Assembly: GCF_001486505.1 (NCBI RefSeq)
Contig: NZ_LN909065.1
Coordinates: 1,116,001 to 1,180,000, forward strand
Origin: Paenibacillus rubinfantis
GTDB taxonomy: Bacteria; Bacillota; Bacilli; Paenibacillales; Paenibacillaceae
Direction: 5' to 3'
Length of the DNA: 64,000 nt
Position 1 is the first letter of the stretch, and each line of letters starts with the position of its first letter. The notes under the pieces were generated by a model. The model saw nothing but the letters and a program-made list of their open reading frames with translations. It did no database searches and was not told the DNA's origin. Made by a program: the position numbers and the translations under genes. Shown here one piece after another: positions 8,547 through 17,229 of the stretch.

Positions 8547-9861
8547 TCAGGAAGCCGGGAAACAGACGCCGGTGTTCGTCCGCTTCTCAACGGTCATCGG
8601 CGGCGCCGAGTCCCCCGAAACGCTCCGTGATCCCCGCGGATTTGCGGTGAAATTTTATACGGAGGATGGGAACTGGGATTTGGTCGGGAACAACCTGAAG
8701 ATCTTTTTTATTCGCGATCCGTTGAAATTCCCGGATATGGTGCATTCCTTCAAACCGGACCCGGTCAGCAAGCTGCCGGATCCGGAACGGATGTTTGATT
8801 TCCTGTCCCAAACGCCAGAGTCTACGCATATGGTGACGTTTATTTTTTCGCCTTGGGGCATTCCCGCGAACTACCGCCAGATGCAGGGTTCAGGCGTCAA
8901 TACGTACAAATGGGTCAACCAAAAAGGGGAAGCCGTGTTGATCAAATACCACTGGGAGCCGCTGAAGCAAGGGATTAAAAACCTGTTGCAGCACGAAGCC
9001 GATGAAATCCAGAAGACCAACTACAACCATGCAACGCAGGATTTGTATGAAGCGATTGAGCGGGGGGATTATCCGGAGTGGGAGCTGTGCGTACAAATCA
9101 TGAGTGACGAAGACCATCCGGAGCTGGACTTTGATCCGCTGGACCCGACGAAGCTGTGGGATCCCGAGAAGTTCCCGTTTCTGCCGGTTGGCAAAATGGT
9201 GCTGAATCGCAATCCGGAAAATTATTTTGCCGAAGTGGAGCAAGCGGCGTTTGGAACCGGGGTGCTGGTGGACGGGCTGGATTTCTCCGATGACAAGCTG
9301 CTGCAAGGCCGCACCTTCTCCTACTCGGATACGCAGCGCTACCGCGTTGGGACAAACTACTTGCAACTCCCCATCAACGCGCCAAAAACGAAGGTCGCCA
9401 CGAACCAACGCGGCGGGCAAATGGAATATCAGGTCGATCTCAATCCGGGCGCGAACCCGCATGTGGACTACGAGCCGTCGACGAAGAACGGACTGAAGGA
9501 AGCGGAGAAACCGGGCAAAGACCATGAGCCGCACTACGACGCCAAGCTGGTTCGGCAGAAGCTGGAGCGCACCAACGATTTTGCTCAGGCGGGCCAAACG
9601 TACCGCGCATTTGACGAGGTCGAGAAAAACGAGCTGATTTCGAATCTGGTAAACAATCTGAAGCTGTGCAGTCCTGTCATTCAGGAGACTTGGATCAGCC
9701 ACTTTACGCAAGCCGATCCCGAATATGGCAGAAGGGTTAAGGAAGGGCTTGAGGCGGCGAAGCGGGAAATGGATACCGCAGGCCAACATACCAGTACGGC
9801 GGGTGCGGATGAAGCGATGGAGAAAGCCAAAGGGATGGGACACGAATCTGATCGGTATTAA
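8547..9861 (+). CDS. katA: Heme catalase, N-terminally truncated
   Basis: Monofunctional clade-type catalase (H2O2 to water and O2). From 8548 the frame reads [19 protein letters not shown], the middle of the catalase core; an annotation starting at GTG 8572 would give 429 aa against the usual 480-plus. Present: [17 protein letters not shown] with the distal Asn, and the proximal heme Tyr in FSYSDTQR. Missing: the first 60-odd residues, including the distal catalytic His region. As written the product cannot be an active catalase. The missing part stops exactly where the SLH gene begins on the other strand. No promoter or ribosome site is in place. Confidence 0.85.
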
Positions 9862-9865
9862 TAAA

Positions 9866-9907
9866 ATAAACCTGCGACAGCCTTTTGGGCGATCGCAGGT
9901 TTATTTT
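9866..9907 (+). terminator. Terminator after catalase
   Basis: 12-bp stem ATAAACCTGCGA / TCGCAGGTTTAT followed by TATTTTTA. Confidence 0.85.
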
Positions 9908-10042
9908 TACTCGCCGCGGCCCAGCAATCCAGCCGCAGCGGCGTAAACGTATCCAGCAGCTTGCTTGGCTGAAGCGCCCGGCAACCGTGCACCGCACGGC
10001 TTGGGATCCCAGCGTTTCGCCTGCCGATCGTTACGTTCCCGG

Positions 10043-10162
10043 AACTACCTCGCCGAAAGGGTCGGCTACTCCGACCTCGTCTATTTCAGCAACGCCTACA
10101 AACGGGTGACGGGGATGACGCCGACGGAGTATCGGAGGAATAGCGGTTCAGTTTCTCTCTGA
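10043..10162 (+). pseudogene. Remnant of an AraC-family regulator (second HTH only)
   Basis: About 38 codons read NYLAERVGYSDLVYFSN, then AYKRVTGMTPTEYRR, the second helix-turn-helix and signature end of an AraC protein. Upstream sequence (9908-10042) has no continuing AraC frame and no start. Probably the tail of a lost gene. Confidence 0.6.
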
Positions 10163-10170
10163 TAAAAGCA

Positions 10171-10206
10171 AGCGGCCATCCCTTCTGTATGGAGATGGCC
10201 GCTTTA
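10171..10206. terminator. Terminator after the orphan response regulator
   Basis: Perfect 10-bp stem AGCGGCCATC / GATGGCCGCT; a T-rich tail (GCTTGCTTTTA) follows on the minus strand. Confidence 0.75.
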
Positions 10207-10212
10207 TCCAGT

Positions 10213-10908
10213 TCAAGATGAAAGCTTCTTACTCTTATAGCCGATGCCATAAACCGTCTGAATGATCCCTTGCCGTTGCCCCAACTTCTTCCGGAGCCTT
10301 TGGATATGCGTATCCACGGTTCGAGTTCCCCCGTCAAAATGAATATCCCACACCTGCTCCAGCAACGCCGTCCGGGAGTACACCCGTTCAGGGTGTCGGG
10401 CGAGCACGGCCAACAGGTCAAATTCCTTTGGCGTCAATTTCAGTTCTTGGCCGTCCGTTCGAACCGTGCGGTTGACCAATTCAATGGATAGAACGCCTAG
10501 CTCAATCTTGTCTTGCTTCGGCCCTTCGGACGATAGGGGAGCTGACCGGTTTCGAAGACGGAATAACGCCCTAATCCGGGCAGTTAATTCGCGGATATCG
10601 AAAGGTTTGGTCATATAAACATCAGCCCCGCGTTCAAGACCCCGCACTTTATCCGCAATATGATGACTTTCGCTCAACAGGAGCACAGCCGGCTGGTTTG
10701 TCTCTAACGAGATGCCGTATACGTCGTACCTTTCATAGTGGGGTTTTGCCAAATCCAGGAGCAGAATGTCAGGTTGGAATAAGGCCGCTTTATGGAGCGC
10801 CTCCTCCCCGTCTTCTGCGGTCTCTACCACAAAGGCTTCGCGTTTTAGTGCATCGGCTAATAATCGAGTATTGTTAGGTTCATCGTGGATGATAAGTACT
10901 TTGATCAT
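10213..10908 (-). CDS. OmpR/PhoB-family response regulator, orphan
   Basis: 231 aa: receiver domain (about 1-115) and winged-helix DNA-binding domain (about 130-228: LTPKEFDLLAVLARHP, then VDTHIQRLRKKLG and TVYGIGYK). The phosphoacceptor Asp (LLLDLAKP) and the conserved Lys (TKPF) are present, but the acidic pair at the N-terminus is IIHDEP instead of the usual DD, so phosphorylation may be altered. No histidine kinase gene is adjacent. It is transcribed divergently from the HxlR gene. ATG at 10908; a weak AAGGTC lies just upstream. Confidence 0.88.
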   Translation of the reverse strand: MIKVLIIHDEPNNTRLLADALKREAFVVETAEDGEEALHKAALFQPDILLLDLAKPHYERYDVYGISLETNQPAVLLLSESHHIADKVRGLERGADVYMTKPFDIRELTARIRALFRLRNRSAPLSSEGPKQDKIELGVLSIELVNRTVRTDGQELKLTPKEFDLLAVLARHPERVYSRTALLEQVWDIHFDGGTRTVDTHIQRLRKKLGQRQGIIQTVYGIGYKSKKLSS

Positions 10909-11083
10909 GACCTTTTCCTTCGATCCTTTCGGTTGTTGCTATCGACTTCAGGGCATACTAGTCCTGTGTCACCGATATTTTTATGGAATTCAGACTTTCA
11001 CAATAATTGGAAGTTGTCCCCAGTGACAAATCGCCTGATTTTGGCTATACTTCAATTCAAATCTGAACGGTGAGAGGTTCATT

Positions 11084-11440
11084 ATGGAGCCAAACCAATT
11101 TGAAAATCATTGCGTATCTTCAATCTATGAGGTTTTTCAAAATCTATCTGGGAAATGGACGGTTCTCGTCCTTATTGAGTTGTTAAAGGAACCTCAACGT
11201 TTTAATCAATTAAGAAGAAATTTAAATAACGTAAACACCAAAGGCCTAACGGATACTTTGCGTAATTTGGAAGAGCATCAGTTGATCAAACGTACAGTCT
11301 TCCCTACGGTTCCTGTAACTGTCGAATATTCAATTAGCGAAAAGGGCGAAGCTTTGGCTCATGTGTTTGAAGAAATCAACCGTTGGAAAACGGAGTGGGA
11401 TCCCCCCGTCCAACCTGCTTCCGCCATGGAGGGACAATAA
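11084..11440 (+). CDS. HxlR-family (MarR-like) transcriptional regulator
   Basis: 118 aa single winged-helix domain: LSGKWTVLVLIELL, FNQLRRNLNNVNTKGLTDTLRNLE and the wing-end EYSISEKGEAL are typical of HxlR. Such proteins often sense redox or electrophile stress (YodB, CatR type) and control nitroreductases. Only one Cys is present (NHCVSSIYE, about residue 7), at the position of the redox-active Cys of YodB-type members. ATG at 11084 after GAGAGG. The gene is AT-richer than its neighbours. It may act on the similar promoters at 11.7 and 16.6-16.7 kb (inference). Confidence 0.85.
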   Translation: MEPNQFENHCVSSIYEVFQNLSGKWTVLVLIELLKEPQRFNQLRRNLNNVNTKGLTDTLRNLEEHQLIKRTVFPTVPVTVEYSISEKGEALAHVFEEINRWKTEWDPPVQPASAMEGQ

Positions 11441-11475
11441 GCCGTCTAATCTGCAAAAAGATTTGGCGGCTTATT
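11436..11475 (+). terminator. Terminator after the HxlR gene
   Basis: 9-bp stem AATAAGCCG / CGGCTTATT; includes the stop codon of the HxlR gene. Confidence 0.55.
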
Positions 11476-11782
11476 GTATGCAGTTTAATCTTCAAACTTT
11501 ATATAATCTTCAATCATGCCCCATAATCGGTCAGGTAACCGCAGCGCGGCCTGATCATTCCGGTACAATTTCATCTTGATTTGATCTTCCTTCGCTTCCC
11601 CCGCTTTCTGAACCCACCTCTTCTCTCTCCTTCTCGTCAAATCATAAGCCTGCTCGACAACGACAAGCCCCCTTCTTGCTTCGGGCTCAACTATAGCAGG
11701 TCATGATGGGTTACGTAAGAAGGCACTTTTTATTCATCTGCTTTATAAAATGAAAGCGATGGCGCCAGACAAAGGATTATGC
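11476..11782. other. Gene-poor stretch with an isolated promoter
   Basis: No convincing gene. On the minus strand a 29-codon frame (11574-11485, starting MKLYRNDQAALRLPDRLW) is open, preceded by sense codons without a clear start; it could be a small gene or a remnant. A well-formed minus-strand promoter at 11718-11690 points at it. Confidence 0.35.
11690..11718 (-). promoter_or_regulatory. Promoter copy A of the shared redox-type promoter family
   Basis: Minus strand: TTACGT (-35, 11718-11713), 17 bp, TATAGT (-10, 11695-11690) with an extended TGC. The upstream GCCTTCTTAC and the CCTGCTATAGTTG block are shared with the two promoters at 16.6-16.7 kb. Confidence 0.5.
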
Positions 11783-11820
11783 AACAAGAAACCCGCCGGA
11801 GATTCGGCGGGTTTCTTGTT
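11783..11820. terminator. Terminator after the MBL-fold gene
   Basis: Perfect stem GAAACCCGCCG / CGGCGGGTTTC extended by AACAA/TTGTT; works for the minus-strand gene ending at 11827. Confidence 0.85.
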
Positions 11821-11826
11821 CAGATT

Positions 11827-12675
11827 TTAATGCTTCACGTATTTTCCGTAATCCGGGATGGCGATACGGTCAAATTCATCCACCAGCTTCTGCAAGCCCT
11901 CCGACAATACTTGGCCCGATACGGGTCTGCCGTGTCCGGTAACCGCAACGGTTGGCTGTAAAGCTGCCAATTTCCTCACGGATTCCCGGGCAGCTGTCCA
12001 ATCCGTTGTCAAGTATCTAGGCGGTCCGCTAATTTCCATTTCCTGTGTCAACACTTTATAAAGGGAATCCTGCCTAACCGTTACAAATGCATCCGCTGCC
12101 ATTAAGGTGCGGTCCTTGTCTCTGAACAATGACACATGACCCGGTGTATGCCCCGGTGTGTGAATCCAGCGAAAACCCGCCAAATGCGGCACACTTCCAT
12201 CGGACGGGAGCGGTTGAACATGTTTCCCGAGATTAATGGGCTCATTCGGAAACAGAGCTGACATTTTAGCCACCATGCCACCTTCTACGGTTGGATCCGG
12301 TTCCGGGTAACTCTTGTGTCCCGTCAAATAGGGGATTTCCAACTCATGAGCATATACGGGAATATTCCATTGTTCGATCAGCTCAATGACCGCGCCTACA
12401 TGGTCAAAATGTCCATGGGTGAGAAGGATGGCTTTCGGTTTCCGTCCTGCTCCGTAACGAGTCTCAGTAACGGAGACAATTTCATTGGCTGATCCGGGCA
12501 TTCCTGCATCTACCAGGACAAAATCCTGCCCAGCCGGATCCCCAACGAGGCAAATGTTCACGATTTGGAGGGTATGGCAATATAGATCCGGGAGAACCTC
12601 TACGCCAAGACCACTTCCAACCGATGTGGCAGGAATATACTTGTAGTCGCTCCCGTACTCCATTTGTTTGTCCAC
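11827..12675 (-). CDS. MBL-fold metallo-hydrolase
   Basis: 282 aa. Metallo-beta-lactamase fold with the metal signature THGHFDHVG (about residues 86-94), second His in HTPGHTPGHVS (about 172-182), Asp in LMAADAFV and the C-terminal TGHGRP. Substrate unknown; the family includes glyoxalase II-like, lactonase and other hydrolases. No signal peptide. GTG start at 12675 with AAAGGAG about 10 nt upstream; an ATG four codons later is the alternative. Divergent from the AraC gene. Confidence 0.85.
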   Translation of the reverse strand: MDKQMEYGSDYKYIPATSVGSGLGVEVLPDLYCHTLQIVNICLVGDPAGQDFVLVDAGMPGSANEIVSVTETRYGAGRKPKAILLTHGHFDHVGAVIELIEQWNIPVYAHELEIPYLTGHKSYPEPDPTVEGGMVAKMSALFPNEPINLGKHVQPLPSDGSVPHLAGFRWIHTPGHTPGHVSLFRDKDRTLMAADAFVTVRQDSLYKVLTQEMEISGPPRYLTTDWTAARESVRKLAALQPTVAVTGHGRPVSGQVLSEGLQKLVDEFDRIAIPDYGKYVKH

Positions 12676-12763
12676 TGTATTTTTTCTCCTTTAAAGTTAT
12701 GGGATAATGGCCTTATCGTTCCAATCCCTTGGCAGGGTTATTCATGCTTGAAGGAGGATCCCC

Positions 12764-13645
12764 ATGAACATCCCCAAAGGAACTTATGGTTTCCGATTCA
12801 CTGAAGATAAGGAGCTTCCGCTATGCGTTTTGTTTGCTGCCGGTTATGATTCCATCACCGATCCTTCCTATCGATGGGACGGATTGGAGCGGACCGACGG
12901 GCCCTTGCTGCTGTTCCAGTACACATTCTCCGGTGAAGGTGTATTCGAGTCGGGGGAGCGGACTCACCGCGTCAACGCCGGACAAGCATTCCTCGCCGAA
13001 ATCCCGAGTTCTCATCGCTATTATTACCCCGCGGATTCGAAAGAACCATGGGAGTTCCTATTCCTGCTGTTCCGGCCGAATCTAGTGCTGCCTCTATGGC
13101 GGAGATTCCTAAGCGAAGCCGGGGAAGTTGCTCATCTCCCCGTAGACGCAGCCCCCGTTCGGTTGGCCCGAATGATCGTTGCTGATGCAGGGGCTGGTCG
13201 AATCTCCGATCCCTACATCGCATCATCCTGCGTTTACCAGTTTGCAACGGAATTGGCCCGAATGCAGGTGATGTCGCGGAAAGATCAAGAGAACTGGCCG
13301 GAAAGCGTCAAGCGTGCCGCCGAATTTATAGAGGGCAACTATGCGCGAATGATCAGCATCGATCAACTCTCCGAGCATGTTTCCCTGTCCAAGTACCACT
13401 TGATCCGCCGGTTTTCGCACAGTACGGGTCTTACACCTGGCGCTTACTTGACCCGGGTCCGTACGGAAAAGGCCATGGAGCTGCTCCGTGAAACCACGCT
13501 TAGTATTGAGGTGATTGCCGAACAGATTGGCTATTCCAGCGGAAGTTACTTGATTAAAGCCTTCCGCCGTTTGACAGGACTTACGCCAGGGGAGTTCCGC
13601 AGCGGGAGCGAAAGCCTGTCCTATCGCAAGCTGTTCTTCGATTAA
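12764..13645 (+). CDS. AraC-family regulator with N-terminal cupin-like sensor
   Basis: 293 aa. N-terminal AraC-binding cupin (about 45-120: ERTHRVNAGQAFLAEIPSSH) and C-terminal double HTH (about 185-285: ISIDQLSEHVSLSKYHLIRRF, then IAEQIGYSSGSYLIKAFRRL, TGLTPGEFR). ATG at 12764 follows GAAGGAGG. It precedes the GH27 alpha-galactosidase gene in the same direction by 109 bp and is the probable galactoside-responsive activator (inference). Confidence 0.9.
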   Translation: MNIPKGTYGFRFTEDKELPLCVLFAAGYDSITDPSYRWDGLERTDGPLLLFQYTFSGEGVFESGERTHRVNAGQAFLAEIPSSHRYYYPADSKEPWEFLFLLFRPNLVLPLWRRFLSEAGEVAHLPVDAAPVRLARMIVADAGAGRISDPYIASSCVYQFATELARMQVMSRKDQENWPESVKRAAEFIEGNYARMISIDQLSEHVSLSKYHLIRRFSHSTGLTPGAYLTRVRTEKAMELLRETTLSIEVIAEQIGYSSGSYLIKAFRRLTGLTPGEFRSGSESLSYRKLFFD

Positions 13646-13754
13646 GCGCAATATATTGCTATCGTCGTCTCAAAGTTACTATAGATATTGCCTAACTCCT
13701 TGATTAAGATGAACGTGAATAGAGCAATTATCATTCATAAAGGAGTTATATCAA

Positions 13755-15038
13755 ATGGACCATCAGCTTGTTGCACCTACTCCGCCGCTGGGCTGGAACA
13801 GCTGGGACTGCTATGGCGCGGCTGTCACAGAAGAAGAGATTCGGGGGAACGCAGAGTACATGGCGAAGCATCTCAAAGCCTTTGGTTGGAGCTATATCAC
13901 CGTCGATATACAGTGGTACGAGCCGGACGCCCGTTCCTCCCAATATCGCCCGTTTGCTCCCCTCGTCATGGACGACTACTCTCGGCTTATGCCCGCGGAG
14001 AATCGCTTCCCCTCCGCCGCCGGCGGCCAAGGCTTCAAACCTTTAGCTGATTATGTACATCACCTCGGCTTGCAATTTGGTATTCATATCATGCGCGGCA
14101 TCCCGCGCCAAGCCGTCCATGCCGCCACACCTATCCTGGGGACTACCGCAACAGCGCGCGATATTGCGCATCCGAATTCCATCTGTCCTTGGAATACAGA
14201 TATGTATGGCGTGGATGCTTCCAAAGAAGGAGCCCAGGCCTATTACGACTCGCTATTTGCCTTGTACGCCTCCTGGGGTGTTGACTTCGTCAAAGTGGAT
14301 GATATCGCCGCTTCCAGGTTATACGACACCCATCAATCGGAAATCGCGATGATATCCGAAGCGATTCAACGATGTGGCCGGCCCATGGTGCTAAGCTTAT
14401 CGCCCGGGCCGGCTCCAGGGGAATACGCAACCTTCTTCGCCGAGCATGCTAACATGTGGCGGATGACAGACGATTTCTGGGACCAATGGCCGCTTTTGCG
14501 GGACATGTTCGACCGCTGCCGGGCCTGGCAAGGCAGACCGCAAGCTGGCTCTTGGCCGGATTGCGACATGCTGCCGCTTGGCCACATCGGCATACGCTCG
14601 GTTGATGGCGGTGGGGCGGACCGCTGGACCCGGTTCACGCGCGATGAACAACTGACAATGATGTCGCTTTGGAGTATCTTCCGCTCACCGCTCATCTTTG
14701 GCGGCGAACTACGGGATAACGACGAGTGGACGCTCTCGCTGCTGACCAATCGTGAAGTGCTGCGCATGCACCGGGAAAGCCGCGGTGCCAGGGAGGCTGT
14801 CCGCCAAGACGAACTCCTCGTTTGGACGGCCGAACATCCGGAAGGATTCCATTATGCTGCTCTATTTAATCTAAGCGAGAGCCCGCTACCACTGGACCTC
14901 CCTCTGGAGCAGATCGAATTGACGCACGTTACCTCAGGCAGCGAGCTATGGAGCGGAACGCCAGCGGAGCTTACGGCAGCAGGTGGACTTCGTACCACCA
15001 TACCGTCGCATGGAGTTTGTCTATATCGGTTAGATTAG
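13755..15038 (+). CDS. GH27 alpha-galactosidase
   Basis: 427 aa. Removes terminal alpha-galactose (melibiose, raffinose, galactomannan side chains). GH27 hallmarks: PPLGWNSWDCYG at the N-terminus, the nucleophile in VDFVKVDD (about Asp182) and the acid/base Asp in WRMTDDFW (about 239-240). The (beta/alpha)8 barrel is followed by a C-terminal beta domain (about 340-427). No signal peptide, so it probably acts on imported oligosaccharides. AAAGGAG ribosome site 8 nt before ATG. The gap 13646-13754 contains a GCAATATATTGC palindrome (about 13649-13660). Members of GH27 with other specificities exist. Confidence 0.92.
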   Translation: MDHQLVAPTPPLGWNSWDCYGAAVTEEEIRGNAEYMAKHLKAFGWSYITVDIQWYEPDARSSQYRPFAPLVMDDYSRLMPAENRFPSAAGGQGFKPLADYVHHLGLQFGIHIMRGIPRQAVHAATPILGTTATARDIAHPNSICPWNTDMYGVDASKEGAQAYYDSLFALYASWGVDFVKVDDIAASRLYDTHQSEIAMISEAIQRCGRPMVLSLSPGPAPGEYATFFAEHANMWRMTDDFWDQWPLLRDMFDRCRAWQGRPQAGSWPDCDMLPLGHIGIRSVDGGGADRWTRFTRDEQLTMMSLWSIFRSPLIFGGELRDNDEWTLSLLTNREVLRMHRESRGAREAVRQDELLVWTAEHPEGFHYAALFNLSESPLPLDLPLEQIELTHVTSGSELWSGTPAELTAAGGLRTTIPSHGVCLYRLD

Positions 15039-15046
15039 TAAACAAA

Positions 15047-15083
15047 GAAGAGATCTGCCCGCAATAAGGCAGATCTCTTCGTC
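15047..15083 (+). terminator. Terminator between GH27 and nitroreductase genes
   Basis: Perfect 13-bp stem GAAGAGATCTGCC / GGCAGATCTCTTC with a short loop, between convergent genes; T-tract weak. Confidence 0.65.
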
Positions 15084-15098
15084 AAATGCATAAATCCA

Positions 15099-15758
15099 TC
15101 AAACGTACTGAACGATTTCATGGATGGGTTTTCTTCTCTTCGGACGTCCTTCCCGAGCGCGATATCCGAAGGCCACCATGACACTAATGCCATATTCATC
15201 GTCTCCTAGCAACCCCTTCTTCTGAAGAAGATCATTGACGGCATCCAGGTCAAATCCTTCAATCGGGCAGGAGTCGATTCCAATATGCGCCGCAGCCGTA
15301 ATCATATTTCCCAATGCGATGTAGGTTGACTTGGAGGCCCAGTCTAACAAAGCTCTATCCGTGTCCAGGTGCAAATCTTCATAAAATTGCTCATAGGCAG
15401 GCTTCATTTTTTGAAATATCTCTAAAGGCATCTGTAAAGCTTGAGTCTGATGCTCCACCAAATAAGGAGAATCAAAAGTAAGGTTCTTTCGGGCTAAGAT
15501 CATCACGAAATGACTTGATGTAGGAAGCTGGCGCACCCCTCCAGATACAAGCGGTGCTAATTCCTTTTTAAATTCAGGGCTTTGTACAACAATAAACTTC
15601 CAAGGCTCATTCCCGCCGGAGCTGGGGGATAAACGACCCGCCTCCAGAATAAATTGAAAATCCTCTTCAGAGATTTTCTTCTCGGGGTTAAATTCTTTGG
15701 TCGCATGGCGGTAATAGTAGGTTTCTAACAATTCTTTTTTTCTTACAGAGACATCCAT
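15099..15758 (-). CDS. NAD(P)H-dependent nitroreductase family protein
   Basis: 219 aa FMN-dependent oxidoreductase. Family marks: RHATKEFNPEKKISEEDF near the N-terminus (FMN-binding Arg), LSPSSGGNEPWKF (about 43-55), the central ALGNMITAAAHIGIDSCPIEGFD and the C-terminal VAFGYRA...RPKRRKP. Closest to the NfsB/YfkO-type group by layout. It is the second gene after a DsbA/FrnE protein (43-bp gap) under a promoter at 16.6 kb, suggesting a thiol/electrophile response. Ribosome site GAAAGTGGG is moderate. Confidence 0.9.
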   Translation of the reverse strand: MDVSVRKKELLETYYYRHATKEFNPEKKISEEDFQFILEAGRLSPSSGGNEPWKFIVVQSPEFKKELAPLVSGGVRQLPTSSHFVMILARKNLTFDSPYLVEHQTQALQMPLEIFQKMKPAYEQFYEDLHLDTDRALLDWASKSTYIALGNMITAAAHIGIDSCPIEGFDLDAVNDLLQKKGLLGDDEYGISVMVAFGYRAREGRPKRRKPIHEIVQYV

Positions 15759-15800
15759 TTTATGATCCCACTTTCTAAAATATTTGTTGTCTTATGCGAT

Positions 15801-16550
15801 TTATCTGGAGGATGATTTGTTACCGTCGGTTGAATTTTTGGGAACTTCACACGAACCCTCTTCGCATAGGGCAGCATCCGGATCTAGGGAAGCGGATTGA
15901 AATGAAACAAATGGGTTTTCCTCTTTCCAGGCTTGCTGTAACGCCTCGATAAATACCTCAGCGGGTTGTGCGCCGGAGATGGCATATTTATCGTTGATTA
16001 CGAAGAAAGGTACCCCTCTTATCCCTAGACGACTTGCTTCCAGCTCGTCCGCCCGTACTTCATCCCCAAATTGATTGCTCGCTAGTATCGCCTCCGTATC
16101 AGTTCGACTTAAACCGGATTGTACAGCAATCTCCACCAAAGTATCGATATCCCCCAGGTGTAAGGAATCCGTGAAATAGGCCTTATATAGTCTCTCCATC
16201 AAATCATCCCCTTTGCCCCATTTCATTGCATATTTCAGGAGACGATGTGCGTTAAACGTATTGGTAGGCTTCGCTGTATCGTAGTTGAATGTTAAGCCAA
16301 CCTGTTCAGCACGTTTCGAGATCATTACCTGCATGGCCTTCATATGTTCACGGGTCGATCCTTTTTTTGCGGCAGCTAACCCGTATACATCATCCGAAGG
16401 ATTCACCTCCATATCCGGATCCAACTCGAAGCTCCGATAAACCATGTTTACGGCTTCGGGATGGGCAAGCTTTGCTAAGCCTGCTTCAAGATGACGTTTG
16501 CCGATATAACAGAACGGACATACCATGTCTGTCCATACTTCAACTTTCAT
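15801..16550 (-). CDS. DsbA-family (FrnE-like) thiol oxidoreductase
   Basis: 249 aa cytosolic thioredoxin-fold protein. Active site CPFC at about residues 11-14 in DMVCPFCYIGKRHLE; helical insertion; cis-Pro loop GIRGVPFFVIN. The C-terminal extension has two further cysteines (ALCEEGSCEVP), as in FrnE proteins that use a second disulfide. No signal peptide. ATG at 16550 follows GAGGAGAAT. Operon with the nitroreductase. Confidence 0.9.
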   Translation of the reverse strand: MKVEVWTDMVCPFCYIGKRHLEAGLAKLAHPEAVNMVYRSFELDPDMEVNPSDDVYGLAAAKKGSTREHMKAMQVMISKRAEQVGLTFNYDTAKPTNTFNAHRLLKYAMKWGKGDDLMERLYKAYFTDSLHLGDIDTLVEIAVQSGLSRTDTEAILASNQFGDEVRADELEASRLGIRGVPFFVINDKYAISGAQPAEVFIEALQQAWKEENPFVSFQSASLDPDAALCEEGSCEVPKNSTDGNKSSSR

Positions 16551-16597
16551 GCCTCATTCTCCTCAAGAAATTCATAATGTGATTATCCTCGAGGCCA

Positions 16598-16626
16598 ACT
16601 ATAGCAGGTAATGAAATGAATGATAA
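16598..16626 (-). promoter_or_regulatory. Promoter copy B, driving frnE-like/nitroreductase operon
   Basis: TTATCA (-35, 16626-16621), 17 bp, TATAGT (-10, 16603-16598) with extended TGC; GCCTTCTTATC overlaps the -35 and AAAGCATAT lies further upstream, as in copies A and C. Confidence 0.6.
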
Positions 16627-16714
16627 GAAGGCGATTTATTTCTATATGCTTTAGAAAAATAAAGCAGGGTCGATGACTTTATATTTTTAAAGCAAACCTA
16701 AAAAAAATGCCTCC

Positions 16715-16743
16715 TTACGAAAAAAAATAATGCCTGTTATAGT
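16715..16743 (+). promoter_or_regulatory. Promoter copy C, driving the NTF2-like genes
   Basis: TTACGA (-35, 16715-16720), 17 bp, TATAGT (-10, 16738-16743). Roughly 75 bp around it are an inverted near-copy of promoter B (AAAGCA, GCCTCCTTAC, CCTGTTATAGT, CTCGAGG), so B and C form a divergent pair. Confidence 0.6.
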
Positions 16744-16841
16744 GGGTCTCGAGGCCGATGCACCTGCTACTCACTTACTAAAACGAGAAAGGTTGTTGTC
16801 AATCATGTAGCTGCAAACAGGAGATTCATGTTCAGGCAACT

Positions 16842-17182
16842 ATGGATTCAATACGATTAAAAGGATGTGACCCTAGAAGGATGATAAAAAACAAGAAGTT
16901 CATGATTAGTCTGACGTTAGGTCTAATCTTACTGATCATCGCAGGATGGTCAGATCAACATATACAGTCGCAGCAAGTCACTAAATTTAATGAGTTGGAA
17001 GAGAAAATTCAACGCCTCGAAGATATTGAACAGATTAAACAATTAAAAGCTCGCTATTTTCGTTTTGTGGATGAGAAAAAGTGGACGGCGTTTGGAAGAT
17101 CAGCAGCATGGAGTTAACTCGCTTCCGGATGGAGCCTCTACAGAATTGGGATCCAAATACAGACCCCGTAACCGGAAAGTAA
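16842..17182 (+). pseudogene. NTF2/SnoaL-like gene with internal deletion and frameshift
   Basis: Begins with a membrane-anchor segment (MISLTLGLILLIIAGW) and a coiled-coil-like stretch (LEEKIQRLEDIEQIKQLKARYF) nearly identical to the following gene. After DEKKW about 300 bp present in the intact neighbour are missing and the frame shifts, ending at 17117. In another frame, 17092-17182 still encode the neighbour's C-terminus (VWKISSMELTRFRMEP...WDPNTDPVTGK). So it is an inactivated tandem paralogue. Promoter C lies upstream. Confidence 0.8.
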
Positions 17183-17229
17183 AGGTATCCCCTTAAATAT
17201 AACTAAATAAACCAAAGGACGTGATCAAG

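Noticed and set aside
11485..11574. 29-codon gene downstream of promoter copy A
   Set aside because: The start context is weak, there is no recognisable homology and the frame is open upstream without a start; kept only as a note in the gene-poor region.
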